A DNA stretch of 64,000 bases from Atherix ibis (lineage: Eukaryota > Arthropoda > Insecta > Diptera > Athericidae), in the NCBI GenBank assembly GCA_958298945.1, contig OY282610.1:43655667-43719666 (forward strand), read 5' to 3'. Both the position numbers and the translations under genes were made by a program. This document shows, piece after piece, positions 1 through 9,829 of this stretch. The notes beneath the pieces are model-generated. The model did no database searches, was not told the DNA's origin, and saw only the letters and a list, made by a program, of their open reading frames with translations. The stretch's first letter is position 1, and each line of letters starts with the position of its first letter.

Positions 1-177
1 CCCATCGACGTTTAAAACGGCGATGGCCGAGAGATTCTCTAAAATTATAAAATAAAATTACTCGATTCTAGAGGTAACATCGATGGGTGTTTTCCTCCAC
101 ATGTCCTCATGTCCATGTATAATCCCGTAAAAAATCTGCTTGTTACTAGCATAAGTAGTTGTAGATAACATTTAAAA
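1..177 (+). mobile_element. 5'-truncated Jockey-clade LINE, 3' tip only
   Basis: The first 50 bases encode the last residues of the same ORF2 that is complete at 5299-8001, ending in PRDSLKL and the stop at 48-50. The following 3' UTR matches the reverse complement of 5175-5298 almost base for base. The copy continues beyond the left edge of the window. An A-rich tail begins near 175. The orientation is opposite to the full-length element, so this is a separate insertion. Confidence 0.85.
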
Positions 178-811
178 TTTTAAAAAAATTAAAAATAAAA
201 TAATAATTACTTTAAGATGAATGTATTACTATCAACTATGATTGGACAGTGTGTAGAAAAATATTACAGAAAGAGAAAGGAGGTAGGACTAGATTGTAGA
301 TGCGTTCGTTTGGGAAAAGTTAAATCGTGGATAGGGGATGATGACAACGACTACGATGGTGATGATGATGATGAGGGAAATTTTCCATTTTTATTGAAAC
401 AATTTTTATTTTATTTTATGTATATACATTTATACGTGTATATACATATGTGTATATGCTTATAGATAAATATAAGGGATATTTATGAATTTTTTTTCCC
501 TTTGATATGAAAATAGTCCATACATGAATAAAAAGAAGCAAACCATGTACGGGCATATATTTTGTTGAACATCCTTCATGTCACATCCATTGATTCCTAT
601 CGGAACAAAAATAAATTTTTTGATGGCAAATATGTTCCAAATATGTCATATCGATTGGCGTTCGAGCTTTATTTAATATATTCATTGCCTTTTCGCCCAA
701 TAATGGACTATTTTGCATATTTTAGTATTTGTGCAATTTGTTATAGTTTTTTTTTTCTCTCGATATATAATATTTTATTTTTTATTTTATTCATTTTTTT
801 TTTTTTTGCTT

Positions 812-824
812 TTCATTATTATTG

Positions 825-865
<41 letters not shown>

Positions 866-870
866 ATAAT
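812..870. repeat. (TTA)n microsatellite
   Basis: An imperfect run of TTA/ATT triplets with one TTG interruption near its left end, preceded by a T-rich tract. It creates a spurious poly-Tyr/poly-Ile reading frame. Confidence 0.9.
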
Positions 871-2442
871 ATTTTGTTTGACACTTGGTTTCCTTTTTAA
901 ATTATTATTTATGTATTTAAATTAGAATTTTTTTCTATAGGCTGAATCTGTAATTATATTATATATTGGTAGTAATATACGATCATATTAGTTTTTGTAT
1001 AATTTTCTTCCAGGTCTCACAAACACTTACAGATTGTGGATCAATATAAGTTTGATTGTATTTTGTTTTGTGGAAGTATGTTTTTTCCCTTATTTTTTTT
1101 TAAATATATTTTCACCACATAGCCTACCAGTAGTAAAATTAATCAACACTAAAATTTCCTTAGTTGCGATTTTATATGGCATTCACTTGGTCCATTCTTG
1201 CGAAAAATTGAATAACTATTCAATTCGAAAGGATTGGACTCTATCCAAAATAATCTGTTTTATATTGGAGTACATTTAAATGTATTGCAAGTACTAAATT
1301 AAAATTTTATTTTATTAGTGATATACATATTATAGCTTTAATAATATGGTAAATATAAATCTAAAGTTTGAACATTAAAGTTGATTTTTTTCTTACCAAG
1401 AATTTTAAAATAGTTAATGACGTTAATTTTTTTTTCTTTTTGATTAATTGAACCTATTTTAATGATCATTTTTAAATGAACTTTTAATTAAAAATATTAT
1501 TAACCTTAAGGCTATTAATAATTGATTTATTGGTTAAAATCAATAGTTTACATAAAATGTATACTCTCAAATAGAGTCGGTATTTTTGTTTAATTAAGGA
1601 TTGCTCCCGTACATAAAAAGTCTATAATAATTGCAATTATTTAATAATGAATATTAAATTGTGGATATTTTCTATAATTTATCCAAAAATAATTTTAAAA
1701 TTACTTTTTAGCAGACTTTATAATTATTTATGTCATTTATTGTAATTTCAAACTAAAAGACAAAAGGAAAATTATCTTTTTGATTAAAAACTTGATAAAT
1801 TTGAATATTATTTAACTATTTGGAAAAATCGGATATAAAACTATAATAATTTGGAATAAGAGTAAATAATCAGAAAATACAAAATATTGCTCTATAAAAG
1901 TTAGAGTGCCTAACAAAGTGCTCTTAAAATAAAAGTTCGTACCATGGGGTTCAGGTGTGCTATGGTGGTTGGTCACACCGCTAAGGTGAAATGTCTGTGG
2001 TTTAAATGTGGTAGCTGTGGTTAATACGTACATTGCAAGTACAGACTTCGGACAACTGGTAACGGATACCACTTATTATCCCGGATACTATCACTGCATA
2101 TGATAGTAGAGGTTCATGTAGGTCTTGATACTAAAAATTAGGGTACCGACAGTTGTAACTTACCACTGACTCTTAACAGCTTCATTTACTACGCTCTATC
2201 GGCACGAGTAGTTACCGGACAGTAATTCCAATATATAAACTGATTGGGTCACCCGGAATCACTGTTTATTACTTTAAATTCCTACGATTTTGAGAAAAGA
2301 AAATTGTGAACACTCTATATTCTCCTAATCAAGCTTATACAGTCAAATAAAAGTCAATCTGTTCTGTAGATGCTGTTCAATAAGGAACATATCAATTTCT
2401 GTTACTAATATTCATTCAAATGTGCTTGCGATTAAATTGTCG

Positions 2443-2492
2443 TTTCGTAGTTTTTGTAGTAAACTTTTTTGTTTACTTCAAAAACTACGAAA
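2443..2492. repeat. 22-bp inverted repeat with a T6 loop
   Basis: The left arm is 2443-2464 and the right arm 2471-2492. They pair at 21 of 22 positions around a loop of six T. No coding potential was seen. It could be a cruciform, a tiny foldback element or a hairpin RNA precursor; nothing in the sequence decides between these. Confidence 0.75.
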
Positions 2493-3179
2493 AGATAATT
2501 TTATCATGTCAAAAAATATCTCGAAAATATCGTTTTTTTAATAGTTTCAATTTAGTTTAGTTGCTTACGTCAGGATAAACATAAGCACATTCTAGCAGCA
2601 GAAACTTCGATGGATATTGACTCCCCATAATTTTTCACTTTAATCAAAAAACTGTTTATTAAAATCTGCTTATTAATATAAAGGTTCACCTAAGCTCTAA
2701 TGCGCATTTATCTCATATTCGACTTTAATCTCAGCAATGCTGCTATAACACCAAACACCTAGAAAACGGACTTAATAGTAACTCGTTCTCTTTAAATGGA
2801 TACCGCCATTATACAAACTTCCCTTCTACCTCTTCCAATACCCTTCAAACATTTTTTTGGCAGTAAAATATCTTAGGCCGTCCTATTTTTATATGACGGC
2901 CAGTTAAGTAAAATTTAGAGTAATGAAGCCGTGTTTAGTGCATATTCGCTCCGGCGGGTACTCAGGTTCAGTTCATGTCTCCAACTGACACGGCTTTAAA
3001 AGTTGGAAGACATAGACTCCAATGCGTACTTCTTAGTATTCTTAGTTTCTTATGGTTTTGATTAGCTGATCTAAAAAAATAGTTCATCTTATATAGTTCT
3101 ACGTTCATTTCTACAACGCGAATTATAAGAAACAAAATTTTTTGTATGGTTTCCGAATATGGCATTTGTTGATTGAATA

Positions 3180-4120
3180 CGTGGTCTGTTCAAAAAGTAT
3201 CGCGAATTTTGAAATTTCGCGGGTTACGTATATTCGAATTTCGATTTTTTTTGGCGTTATGTTGGTACTCATATCTCTCACTTATGCCAACAAGTTCGAC
3301 CATTTTGAATGTTCTGTTAAGTTTTGACAGCTACTTTGCTTGTAAGTATTTTGGATCGTCTTTGATTTTTGCCCATTTTCGACCAAAAACAGCATCGCAT
3401 TAACATTGCTAAGGAGCTATTGGACTCTGTCCGCAATGACCCAAATTTACGCCAGAGGGTCATAACTAGTGACGAATCATGGGTTTATGGTTATGACATG
3501 GAAACCAAAGCTCAATGGAAGCTGCCGCACGAGCCAAGACCGAAAAAAGCGTGCCAAGTTTGTTCAAATGTGAAGGTTTGCTTACAGTTTTCTTCGATTG
3601 CAGGGTCGTGGTGTATCATGAGTTCTTGCCACACGGTAGAACGGTCAATAAGGAATATAACCTGCAAGTGATGCACAAGTTGCGCGAAGCAATCAGCCAG
3701 AAATGCCCGGATTTGTGGAAGAACAAAAATAGGCTTTTACACCATGATAACGCCCCTGTTCACGCATCGTTGCTTGTGCTCGAATTTTCGGCAAAAACAA
3801 CACATTAATAATGCCGCAGCCACCGTATTTTTCAGATCTGGCCCTCATTGACTTTTTCTTGTTCCCGAAACTGAAAAGCCCCATGAAAGGACGACGCTAC
3901 GCTACGATTGAGGAGATAAAGACTGCATCGAAGGAGGAGCTGAACAAGATCAACAAAAATGATTTTTTGAAGTGCTTCGTGGATTGGAAAAAACGTTGGT
4001 TAGCACAAGTGTATAATATCTGGTGGGGATTACTTTGAAGGGGATAAAATAGATATTCATGAGAAAATAAATAATTTTTGAAAAAACACAAAATTCGTGA
4101 TACTTTTTGAACAGATCTAG
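3180..4120 (+). mobile_element. Internally deleted mariner
   Basis: The terminal inverted repeats share a core of TCTGTTCAAAAAGTATC and are followed inward by CGCGAATTT on the left and CACGAATTT on the right. TA dinucleotides flank both ends (3178-3179 and 4121-4122). At 941 bp the element is about 350 bp shorter than a complete mariner. The missing part is the N-terminal DNA-binding half of the transposase. Confidence 0.85.
3370..4079 (+). pseudogene. Mariner transposase remnant (DD34D), N-terminus deleted
   Basis: The remnant starts at a DQKQHRINIAKELLDS-like stretch, just after where the WVPxLL motif normally sits, so both helix-turn-helix regions are gone. The first catalytic Asp lies in ITSDESWVYGYD. 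The second lies in HHDNAPVHAS, and a decayed YFSDLALIDFFLF holds the third; 34 residues separate the second and third. The frame shifts several times, near 3590, near 3790 and near 4010. The C-terminal GGDYFEGDKID is still readable. Transposase would cut and rejoin DNA at TA sites; this copy cannot make a working enzyme. Confidence 0.85.
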
Positions 4121-5118
4121 TATGTGCGAATTTGTGTGGTTTGATTAAATGTGTGCGAACGGGTATTAACCACGCTTTACATGACGCAATTTTTCGTACT
4201 TTTCTTAATTGCTACTGTGTTATAAGCGTCACTCATGCGGAGCTTTTGGTCGACCAAATATATTTTCAAAGATCGAAATTAATATGCACTACTACTTAGT
4301 AAGGAAGAGAAACGAAGGTGTCGAGTGCAAATATGTTTTATCGTTCTCTACCTCATTGGAGTTATGTGATCCCGGTTTCTTTTCCTCATACACATGGGCA
4401 TGATCAACCCTTTGCGAGTTCCAGATGGAAATTTAATTTGTTCAAATGGCAGAAGAAAAGCCACCCCAAGAATATGCAAAGAATTCTTATAATCCCAATA
4501 CCTGGTTAAGAATAAGTTTGTTTACGGGTGTTCGTAGTAGTTTCTTTTTCCGTTCGCCCCTCTTACAATAATGTTTCTATTTGGTTCAACTAAGAAAAAA
4601 GGGGGGGGGGGGGGAATTTCGATCGATTGTTATATTTCTCATCCAGACTTTCGTCTATGATGAAGGAGTGTATTAATTAATTTTTTTTACTCTTTCAAAG
4701 AAGTGTTTCGTAAAAATTTCAATAAATCAGACCATACAAATTTGTAAATAAAGTTTTACCAACATGCCAATATGATTCTTTATTTTTTTAGAAAAACAAA
4801 AGCAATATTTGCTATTTATAAGGAAAATTTCTACATTTGGATCAAAAAATTATTATTGGCAAACTGGCGGTGTTGAGCCCCGGCCTGAAAGTGCTTAGAA
4901 TTTACAATGTTTTCGACTGTGACTTAACAGATAAGTGAGAACATCAAACGGACATGTACACCTTTGCAATCTACTTTTAAGGTCATCCCGACCAAGTTCA
5001 ATAAATTTAGATCAGAGCAGCTGCTTTCCATTATCTCGGTTTGAAGAAGCCGATTGAGTATTTGAGGTTATAAAAATTTTTAAACTTATATAAAAACAGA
5101 AATTTTTCAATAGAGTAC
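4121..5118. other. No gene recognised; contains a G14 run
   Basis: 4601-4614 is an uninterrupted run of 14 G preceded by six A, conspicuous in such AT-rich DNA. 4421-4476 carries a segment also present twice near 12.2-12.4 kb. The part from 4850 to 5118 may be very decayed LINE sequence, but I could not establish its frame. Confidence 0.5.
4421..4476. repeat. Dispersed ~55-bp repeat shared with 12.2-12.4 kb
   Basis: The segment contains GGCAGAAGAAAAGCCACC and CCCAAGAATATG. Near-identical segments occur at about 12190-12240 and 12325-12375. In those two places it lies inside Jockey-derived DNA. No wider homology extends from this copy. Confidence 0.7.
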
Positions 5119-5124
5119 GATTAT

Positions 5125-5129
<5 letters not shown>
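5119..5129. repeat. Target-site duplication, 3' side of full-length LINE
   Basis: GATTATGACTT directly abuts the poly(T) (the LINE poly(A) on the other strand) and is repeated exactly at 9776-9786 beyond the LINE 5' end. The last two T are shared with the tail, so the true duplication is 9-11 bp. Confidence 0.9.
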
Positions 5130-5176
<47 letters not shown>

Positions 5177-5298
5177 AATGATATCTACAACTACTTATGC
5201 TAGTAACAAGCAGATTTTTTATGGAAATATACAAGGACATGAAGACATGTGGAGGAAAACACCCATCGATGTTACCTCTAGAACCGAGTAATTTTATT

Positions 5299-8001
5299 TT
5301 ATAATTTTAGAGAATCTCTCGGCCATCGTCGTTTTAAACGTCGATGGGTGTATACTGGAAGGGTGGGAGTGAAAAGTTCCCTTCCTAAAGGATTAGGGTG
5401 GAAGGATAGGTGCGAATGGAATTTTTTATATCGGGAGATGCATAGTTCACGAACAAATGGAACATTTAGGTCACGGTGGATAACAGTGTTTCGCACATAA
5501 AAGGGGGCATTGACAATTTTACGAAGGATTCGGGATTGTAGGGATTGGATTGGAAGGGAGTTGGAATGCTTAGTCGAACCCCAAAGTTCTAGACCATATG
5601 TCCATATTGGTTTCAGAACCGTATTGTACAGTAATAGTTTACTTGTTGTTGTAAGTTTCGATTTGCTGTCTAGGAGACGTAAGAATTGTTTGTATCGTCC
5701 GTTAAGTTCACGTCTTTTAGTTTTCGTATGAAGGTTCCAGGTTAACCGTTTGTCGAATATAAGTCCAAGGTAACGTACGCTATTTTTTTGTGGAATAATA
5801 CTGCCGTTTAGGGTTATGTCGGGAATTTGTTCTCGGCAGAGTGTGAAAGTTACATGAGCAGATTTTTGCTCATTTACCTTCACTCTCCACCTTTTGAACC
5901 AAGTTTCTAAGGAGTGGATATGGTTCTGAAGGATACTAATGGCTGTGGAAGGATCTTTGTGATATGTCAGGATGGCTGTATCATCAGCATATGTTGCGGT
6001 TAGGATGTTGTTGTGGCAAGGAATGTCATGGGTATAAATGTTATATAGGATAGGACCTAGGATACTTCCTTGGGGGACACCGGCGGAAATTGGATAAATG
6101 TCAGAGTACTCCATATTTTCAGCTACCTGAAAATATCGGTCTGAGAGATAAGATTTAAGGATGTGGAAATAACTCGAGGGTAGGACTCGCTGCAACTTCC
6201 AAAGCAATCCAGGGTGCCATACACGGTCGAAAGCATGCGAAATGTCAAGAAACACGCCTGGGCAGTATTCCTTTCGCTCTAGCGAACACGCTATGTAGTC
6301 GACTACGCGATGACACTGCTGGATAGTGGAATGCTCAGGTCGAAATCCAAACTGATGCTGAGGAATGACACCCTCGGTTTCAAAAATGGGATAAAGGCGT
6401 TTTAGGATTAATTTTTCTAGGATTTTTGATAACATGGGAAGGAGGCTTATAGGTTTATATGAGGTAGGAAGATTTTTGGGCTTATTGGGTTTTGGGATCA
6501 TCTTAATTATGGAAAACTTCCACAGGGAAGGAAAAAATAATGTGCGGAGGATACTATTATAAATATAGGTTATTAGGACGAGGGTTTTTTTGGAAATTTG
6601 TTTCAGGATTTCTGAAGTTATTAGGTCATATCCTGGGGCTTTTTTATTGGAAAGGTGTTCTATTGTGAATTTAACTTCGGAAGGAGTGAAAAACTTAGGA
6701 GGTGGACTTATGGGCAACTGAGTTGATATTTGTCGGAATATTTGTTCGTCATGCAGAATGTCTTGGACATCTTCGTGAGGCTTAAAGATGTTTTCTAAGT
6801 GTTTGCCGAAGATGTCGGCTTTCTGTTTATCTGTTTTTGCCCAGGTTCCGTCGGTATTCCGGAGCGGGTGTGTAGCTGTTTTGTATTTGAGAATTCGTCG
6901 GGTAGCTGTCCAGAGTGATTTATTAGTTGTCAGTGATTCTGTGTATTCAGTAAATCGTTCGTTGTTATAATTAATTATTTCTTGTTTCAGTTCTCGTTGT
7001 AGTTGGTTCAGTTTTTTCTTCTCATTTGGCATTCTTGAACGTTGCCACTGGGCCCTGGCTCGACGTTTCTCGCTTATCAAGCTGCGAATTTTTTGCGGAA
7101 GATTATAGTCATGTTCTCGTATGGTTGGTTTGTTATGAGTTATGTGGGCGTTAGTGATTGAGTTCTGTATGCAAACAGTCAAGTCGTTTACGGCATCGTC
7201 TATTTCTTGTACGTTCTTAAGGCTTTGTTGTAAATGAATCTGTTGGTCTAAGTTTTGTCTAAAAATGTCCCAATCAACTTTCCCATTTACAAGTTTGGCA
7301 GGATAGGATTTTAAAGAAGGAGAAGTGTCTAGTGTTAGGAGAACAGGGGAATGGTCGGAATTCAGGTCAAGGAGTGTATCTATGGAAGTATTAATGGAAT
7401 GTATGGGTGTGGTTATGAAATAGTCTAGAATATCGGGAAGGTTTCTGACACTGGTCGGCCAATATGTGGGCGTGGGAGGAGATAGGACCTCAAGAGTGGT
7501 ATGGGAGAGGAGTTTTTGGAGAATCTTTCCTCGGGGATTCGAAACACGGCAACCCCATTTAGGGTGCTTGGCATTATAATCTCCTCCCGCGATGAAGGAT
7601 TTTCCAATTGATTTGAAGAAGGAATCAAATTGTATGGGAGTTAATTTTTTATTTGGAGGACAATAAACAGATGCAACGTTAAAGGTAAAGGATTTACATT
7701 GAAGGGTAATAACTATTGACTGAAGGGATTCGGTGGCAGTTTGTGAGTGGAAGGAATGATTTAAGGAATTTCTAATAAGGATGGCAGTTCCACCGTGTGC
7801 TGTGTTGTCTGGATGGTCAGTTCTGTATGTTTTGTAGTCACGTATAGCAAAAAACGACCTGGACGTAAAGTGAGTTTCTGTAATCAGTGCAACGTCTATG
7901 CGTTTGTTGTGTAAGAGAATGTCTAGTTCTTGTCGGTGTAAAGTCAGTCCGTTAGCATTCCAGAGAAGGATGGATAGGGATTTATCGGTTGACGAGAACA
8001 T
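5299..8001 (-). CDS. Jockey-clade ORF2: endonuclease-reverse transcriptase
   Basis: The 900-residue protein makes target-primed reverse transcription possible: it nicks chromosomal DNA and copies the element RNA from the nick. Residues 1-225 are an APE-type endonuclease, with WNANGL (14-19), catalytic Glu42 in ITETHF, Asp141 and Asn143 in GGDYNAKHP, and Asp216-His217 in NSDHSP. The reverse transcriptase spans about 430-720: KAPGYD (454-459), QFGFRPEHST (550-559), motif A LDISHAFDR with Asp586, GVPQGSILGP (641-650) and YADD (671-674). The rest is the Jockey C-terminal region, ending in LKRRWPRDSLKL; there is no RNase H. The length matches Drosophila jockey ORF2 (about 900). All catalytic residues looked for are present. 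The start codon follows the ORF1 stop directly (TAAATG), which suggests reinitiation. Confidence 0.95.
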   Translation of the reverse strand: MFSSTDKSLSILLWNANGLTLHRQELDILLHNKRIDVALITETHFTSRSFFAIRDYKTYRTDHPDNTAHGGTAILIRNSLNHSFHSQTATESLQSIVITLQCKSFTFNVASVYCPPNKKLTPIQFDSFFKSIGKSFIAGGDYNAKHPKWGCRVSNPRGKILQKLLSHTTLEVLSPPTPTYWPTSVRNLPDILDYFITTPIHSINTSIDTLLDLNSDHSPVLLTLDTSPSLKSYPAKLVNGKVDWDIFRQNLDQQIHLQQSLKNVQEIDDAVNDLTVCIQNSITNAHITHNKPTIREHDYNLPQKIRSLISEKRRARAQWQRSRMPNEKKKLNQLQRELKQEIINYNNERFTEYTESLTTNKSLWTATRRILKYKTATHPLRNTDGTWAKTDKQKADIFGKHLENIFKPHEDVQDILHDEQIFRQISTQLPISPPPKFFTPSEVKFTIEHLSNKKAPGYDLITSEILKQISKKTLVLITYIYNSILRTLFFPSLWKFSIIKMIPKPNKPKNLPTSYKPISLLPMLSKILEKLILKRLYPIFETEGVIPQHQFGFRPEHSTIQQCHRVVDYIACSLERKEYCPGVFLDISHAFDRVWHPGLLWKLQRVLPSSYFHILKSYLSDRYFQVAENMEYSDIYPISAGVPQGSILGPILYNIYTHDIPCHNNILTATYADDTAILTYHKDPSTAISILQNHIHSLETWFKRWRVKVNEQKSAHVTFTLCREQIPDITLNGSIIPQKNSVRYLGLIFDKRLTWNLHTKTKRRELNGRYKQFLRLLDSKSKLTTTSKLLLYNTVLKPIWTYGLELWGSTKHSNSLPIQSLQSRILRKIVNAPFYVRNTVIHRDLNVPFVRELCISRYKKFHSHLSFHPNPLGRELFTPTLPVYTHRRLKRRWPRDSLKL

Positions 8002-9387
8002 TTATTTATTCATATTGCTTGTTAGTGAGGAAATGGCGGTTGTTAAAGCAGTTAACAGAGGAGTGAGAAGAAGAGTAATTTCTTGAATTAATTTGTTGGT
8101 TATTGTAGAAAGAAGTGTTGTTAGGTCTGAGGAGGAGGATAATGGGGGAGGAATATGAACATGACTACCATTTTTCTGCTGTTGTTGTTGTTGCTGCTGT
8201 TCCTGGTGTTGGTGATGTTCTTGGCGCTGTTGTTGGTGCTGCTGCTTATGTTGTGGTTGCTGTTGTTGTTGATGAGGAGGTTGATGTGGATGGTTTTGTT
8301 GTTGAGGTTGTTGCTGCTGTTGATGTTGTTTCTGCCCAGATGCAATCTCAGCAAATGTCAGGTTTCGTCGCACTGGCAATGATGTTAGTCCCGTCTTATT
8401 TGTGGATGTATTATTGTTTGGGCGTATTTTTGTCTGCAGCATTTTATATGTGGAGCAGCCTTTGTAGTTTGCCGGGTGGCTTCCAGCACAAAGTACACAC
8501 CTTGCTGGATTGTCTCGCGTTTTACTACATTCTGCGGTCAGGTGTTCCCCTGCACATTTCACGCATTTTGGCTTGTGCCGACAGTATGATTTGGTGTGGC
8601 CGTACTGTTGACATCTGTGGCATTGAACTATGTCCTTAGTGGGATAAGGCTCCTCCACTTTGATTCTTGTATAGACAAGCGTTTCCAGATCAAAAATGGT
8701 CTTGTTGTTAGCCGCTTGTCTTAACGAGATGAAAAACAGAGGAAGCGCTGCATTCCTCTGCTTAACATTTGAGATGCTAGTTACCTCGTGACCCAGCATC
8801 TCCAGTTCTTTCCTTATTTCCTCTACGGGAGTGGTGTGGTGCAGATTCCGGACTACCACTTTAAAAGGTTTTTCATCCTTCGCCTGGTACGTGTGGAAGT
8901 CCGCCTTCATTTCGTCCAAGTATTGGACGATACTTCGGTAGGCCATCCCACTATTCGCTTGAATTGCAAGGCCTTTAATATGAGCCTTGCAAATGAATGC
9001 ATCAGGGCCAATTCTTTTTTCAATAGCACGGCCAATCTCAACAAAATTTACAACGTTTTTAATAAAGATTGGCGGTGGCTTCACGGTTTCATTTGGTGTA
9101 CTGATTCGCACTGGCTCGACATCCATACTTGCCAGTATTTGAAACCGATTGGCGGTGCTAGTTGTTGGTGTTTGTGTTTCTGTTTTTTTTATTTTCATTG
9201 TCTTTTTAATCACTTTTGGCGATGTGTTCGGCGTATTGGTCGATCCAGATAGACTCTTTGTCTGTTTTCTTTTTGGCCTGCCGAGTGGCCGCTGGAAATC
9301 TGACACTGACTCAGTGTCTGCTTCGGTGTCCGTAGCAGATAGCATGATTTGCCTAGCGGTGCTAGCCATTACAGTTACAAGGAACAC
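8002..9387 (-). CDS. Jockey-clade ORF1: Gag-like zinc-knuckle protein
   Basis: The 461-residue protein would bind element RNA and form the retrotransposition particle. It has a basic Ser/Thr-rich N-terminus (30-80). Next comes an RRM-like/PRE_C2HC-type segment (about 175-245, with FKVVVRNLHHTTPVEEI). Three CCHC knuckles follow: C256-C259-H264-C269, C275-C278-H282-C287 and C297-C300-H304-C311. A Gln/His-rich tract fills 354-404. The C-terminus is a hydrophobic Leu/Thr/Ser segment (415-460). Three knuckles after an RRM-like fold are typical of Jockey and related LINE Gags. The start may instead be the second Met (residue 7, MASTARQ) at 9369. The Gln/His tract encodes the long low-complexity shadow frames on the other strand. 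Confidence 0.92.
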   Translation of the reverse strand: MFLVTVMASTARQIMLSATDTEADTESVSDFQRPLGRPKRKQTKSLSGSTNTPNTSPKVIKKTMKIKKTETQTPTTSTANRFQILASMDVEPVRISTPNETVKPPPIFIKNVVNFVEIGRAIEKRIGPDAFICKAHIKGLAIQANSGMAYRSIVQYLDEMKADFHTYQAKDEKPFKVVVRNLHHTTPVEEIRKELEMLGHEVTSISNVKQRNAALPLFFISLRQAANNKTIFDLETLVYTRIKVEEPYPTKDIVQCHRCQQYGHTKSYCRHKPKCVKCAGEHLTAECSKTRDNPARCVLCAGSHPANYKGCSTYKMLQTKIRPNNNTSTNKTGLTSLPVRRNLTFAEIASGQKQHQQQQQPQQQNHPHQPPHQQQQQPQHKQQHQQQRQEHHQHQEQQQQQQQQKNGSHVHIPPPLSSSSDLTTLLSTITNKLIQEITLLLTPLLTALTTAISSLTSNMNK

Positions 9388-9775
9388 AAAAATGAAATAA
9401 ACTCGGAACTCGATAAAATGAACTCTTCCGTTTGTGTTCTAAGCAATAAAATTTTTTTTTTTTTTCCAATACTGAATCACTTTAATTTCCAGTGTTTTTT
9501 TTTTTTTAAATATTTATTATTTATTATTAATAAACGTGTTTGCTTTATTTTTTTTCAACACTTTTCACACCATTGTCTGTACGTATTAAAAGTATAATAT
9601 TATATAATATATTTTGTATTATATTAAATAATACAAAAGTGAATTATTTCACTTTTGTACTTATTTTATTTCACTTTGATTTTAATATATTTTTGCATCC
9701 GAACTGTTTAGGTATTTATCGATCGATATACGTAGAGAGATACGTACGTCCGCACTGGTACGCAGTTTGGACCAG
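9388..9775 (-). promoter_or_regulatory. LINE 5' UTR with internal downstream promoter element
   Basis: The element starts at 9775 with CTGGTCCAAACTGCG. At element nucleotides 25-31 (9745-9751) it reads GGACGTA. This closely fits the RGWCGTG downstream promoter element known from Drosophila jockey, Doc, F and I elements, which have TATA-less promoters inside the transcribed region. A hairpin lies further in (9632-9659). I infer that transcription starts at or within a few bases of the element end; the initiator itself is not a strong match. Confidence 0.6.
9632..9659. repeat. 12-bp perfect hairpin in the LINE 5' UTR
   Basis: TACAAAAGTGAA and its exact reverse complement flank a 4-base loop (9644-9647). 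It lies about 115 bases into the element transcript and about 245 bases before ORF1. Confidence 0.8.
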
Positions 9776-9786
9776 GATTATGACTT
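9776..9786. repeat. Target-site duplication, 5' side of full-length LINE
   Basis: GATTATGACTT, identical to 5119-5129. It fixes the LINE 5' end at 9775. Confidence 0.9.
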
Positions 9787-9829
9787 GAATTGCAAATTTT
9801 ATCTTAGATTTTTGCAAAATACATTCAAG

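Larger units (their letters stand above)
178..3179. other. AT-rich stretch, no gene recognised
   Basis: Short open frames here are low-complexity: a GAT run near 340-375, and a Phe/Tyr-rich frame over the TTA microsatellite. No domain, splice-bounded exon or RNA gene was recognised. 1900-2300 is less AT-rich than its surroundings but gave no protein I know. A small inverted repeat (GGCCGTC/GACGGCC) lies near 2877-2903. Confidence 0.6.
5130..9775 (-). mobile_element. Complete Jockey-clade non-LTR retrotransposon
   Basis: This 4.6-kb element reads on the minus strand. It has a 5' UTR (9388-9775), ORF1 (8002-9387), ORF2 (5299-8001), a short 3' UTR and a poly(A) tail of about 46 residues (5130-5175). 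It is bounded by an exact 11-bp direct repeat. Both ORFs are open throughout, and the tail is a nearly pure homopolymer, so the insertion is young. Gag-like ORF1 plus endonuclease-RT ORF2 without RNase H, and a poly(A) rather than simple-repeat tail, fit the Jockey clade. The same family left fragments at 1-177, 9.8 kb, 11.9-12.5 kb, 16.8-18.0 kb, 53.1-54.2 kb and 56.7-57.2 kb. Confidence 0.93.

Noticed and set aside
217..465. 82-codon frame with an Asp-rich stretch
   Set aside because: The acidic run is a GAT repeat. No homology recognised, and the rest is AT-driven.
562..925. Frames of 70-112 codons with poly-Tyr and poly-Ile
   Set aside because: They come from reading the TTA microsatellite and T-rich tract; no real protein composition.
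4850..5118. Possible decayed LINE left of the intact Jockey element
   Set aside because: A few RT-like words appear on the minus strand, but no consistent order of motifs.
8115..8639. Long plus-strand frame rich in Val, Leu and Ala
   Set aside because: It is the antisense of the Gln/His tract and zinc knuckles of LINE ORF1, and its composition follows from the CAG/CAA repeats.
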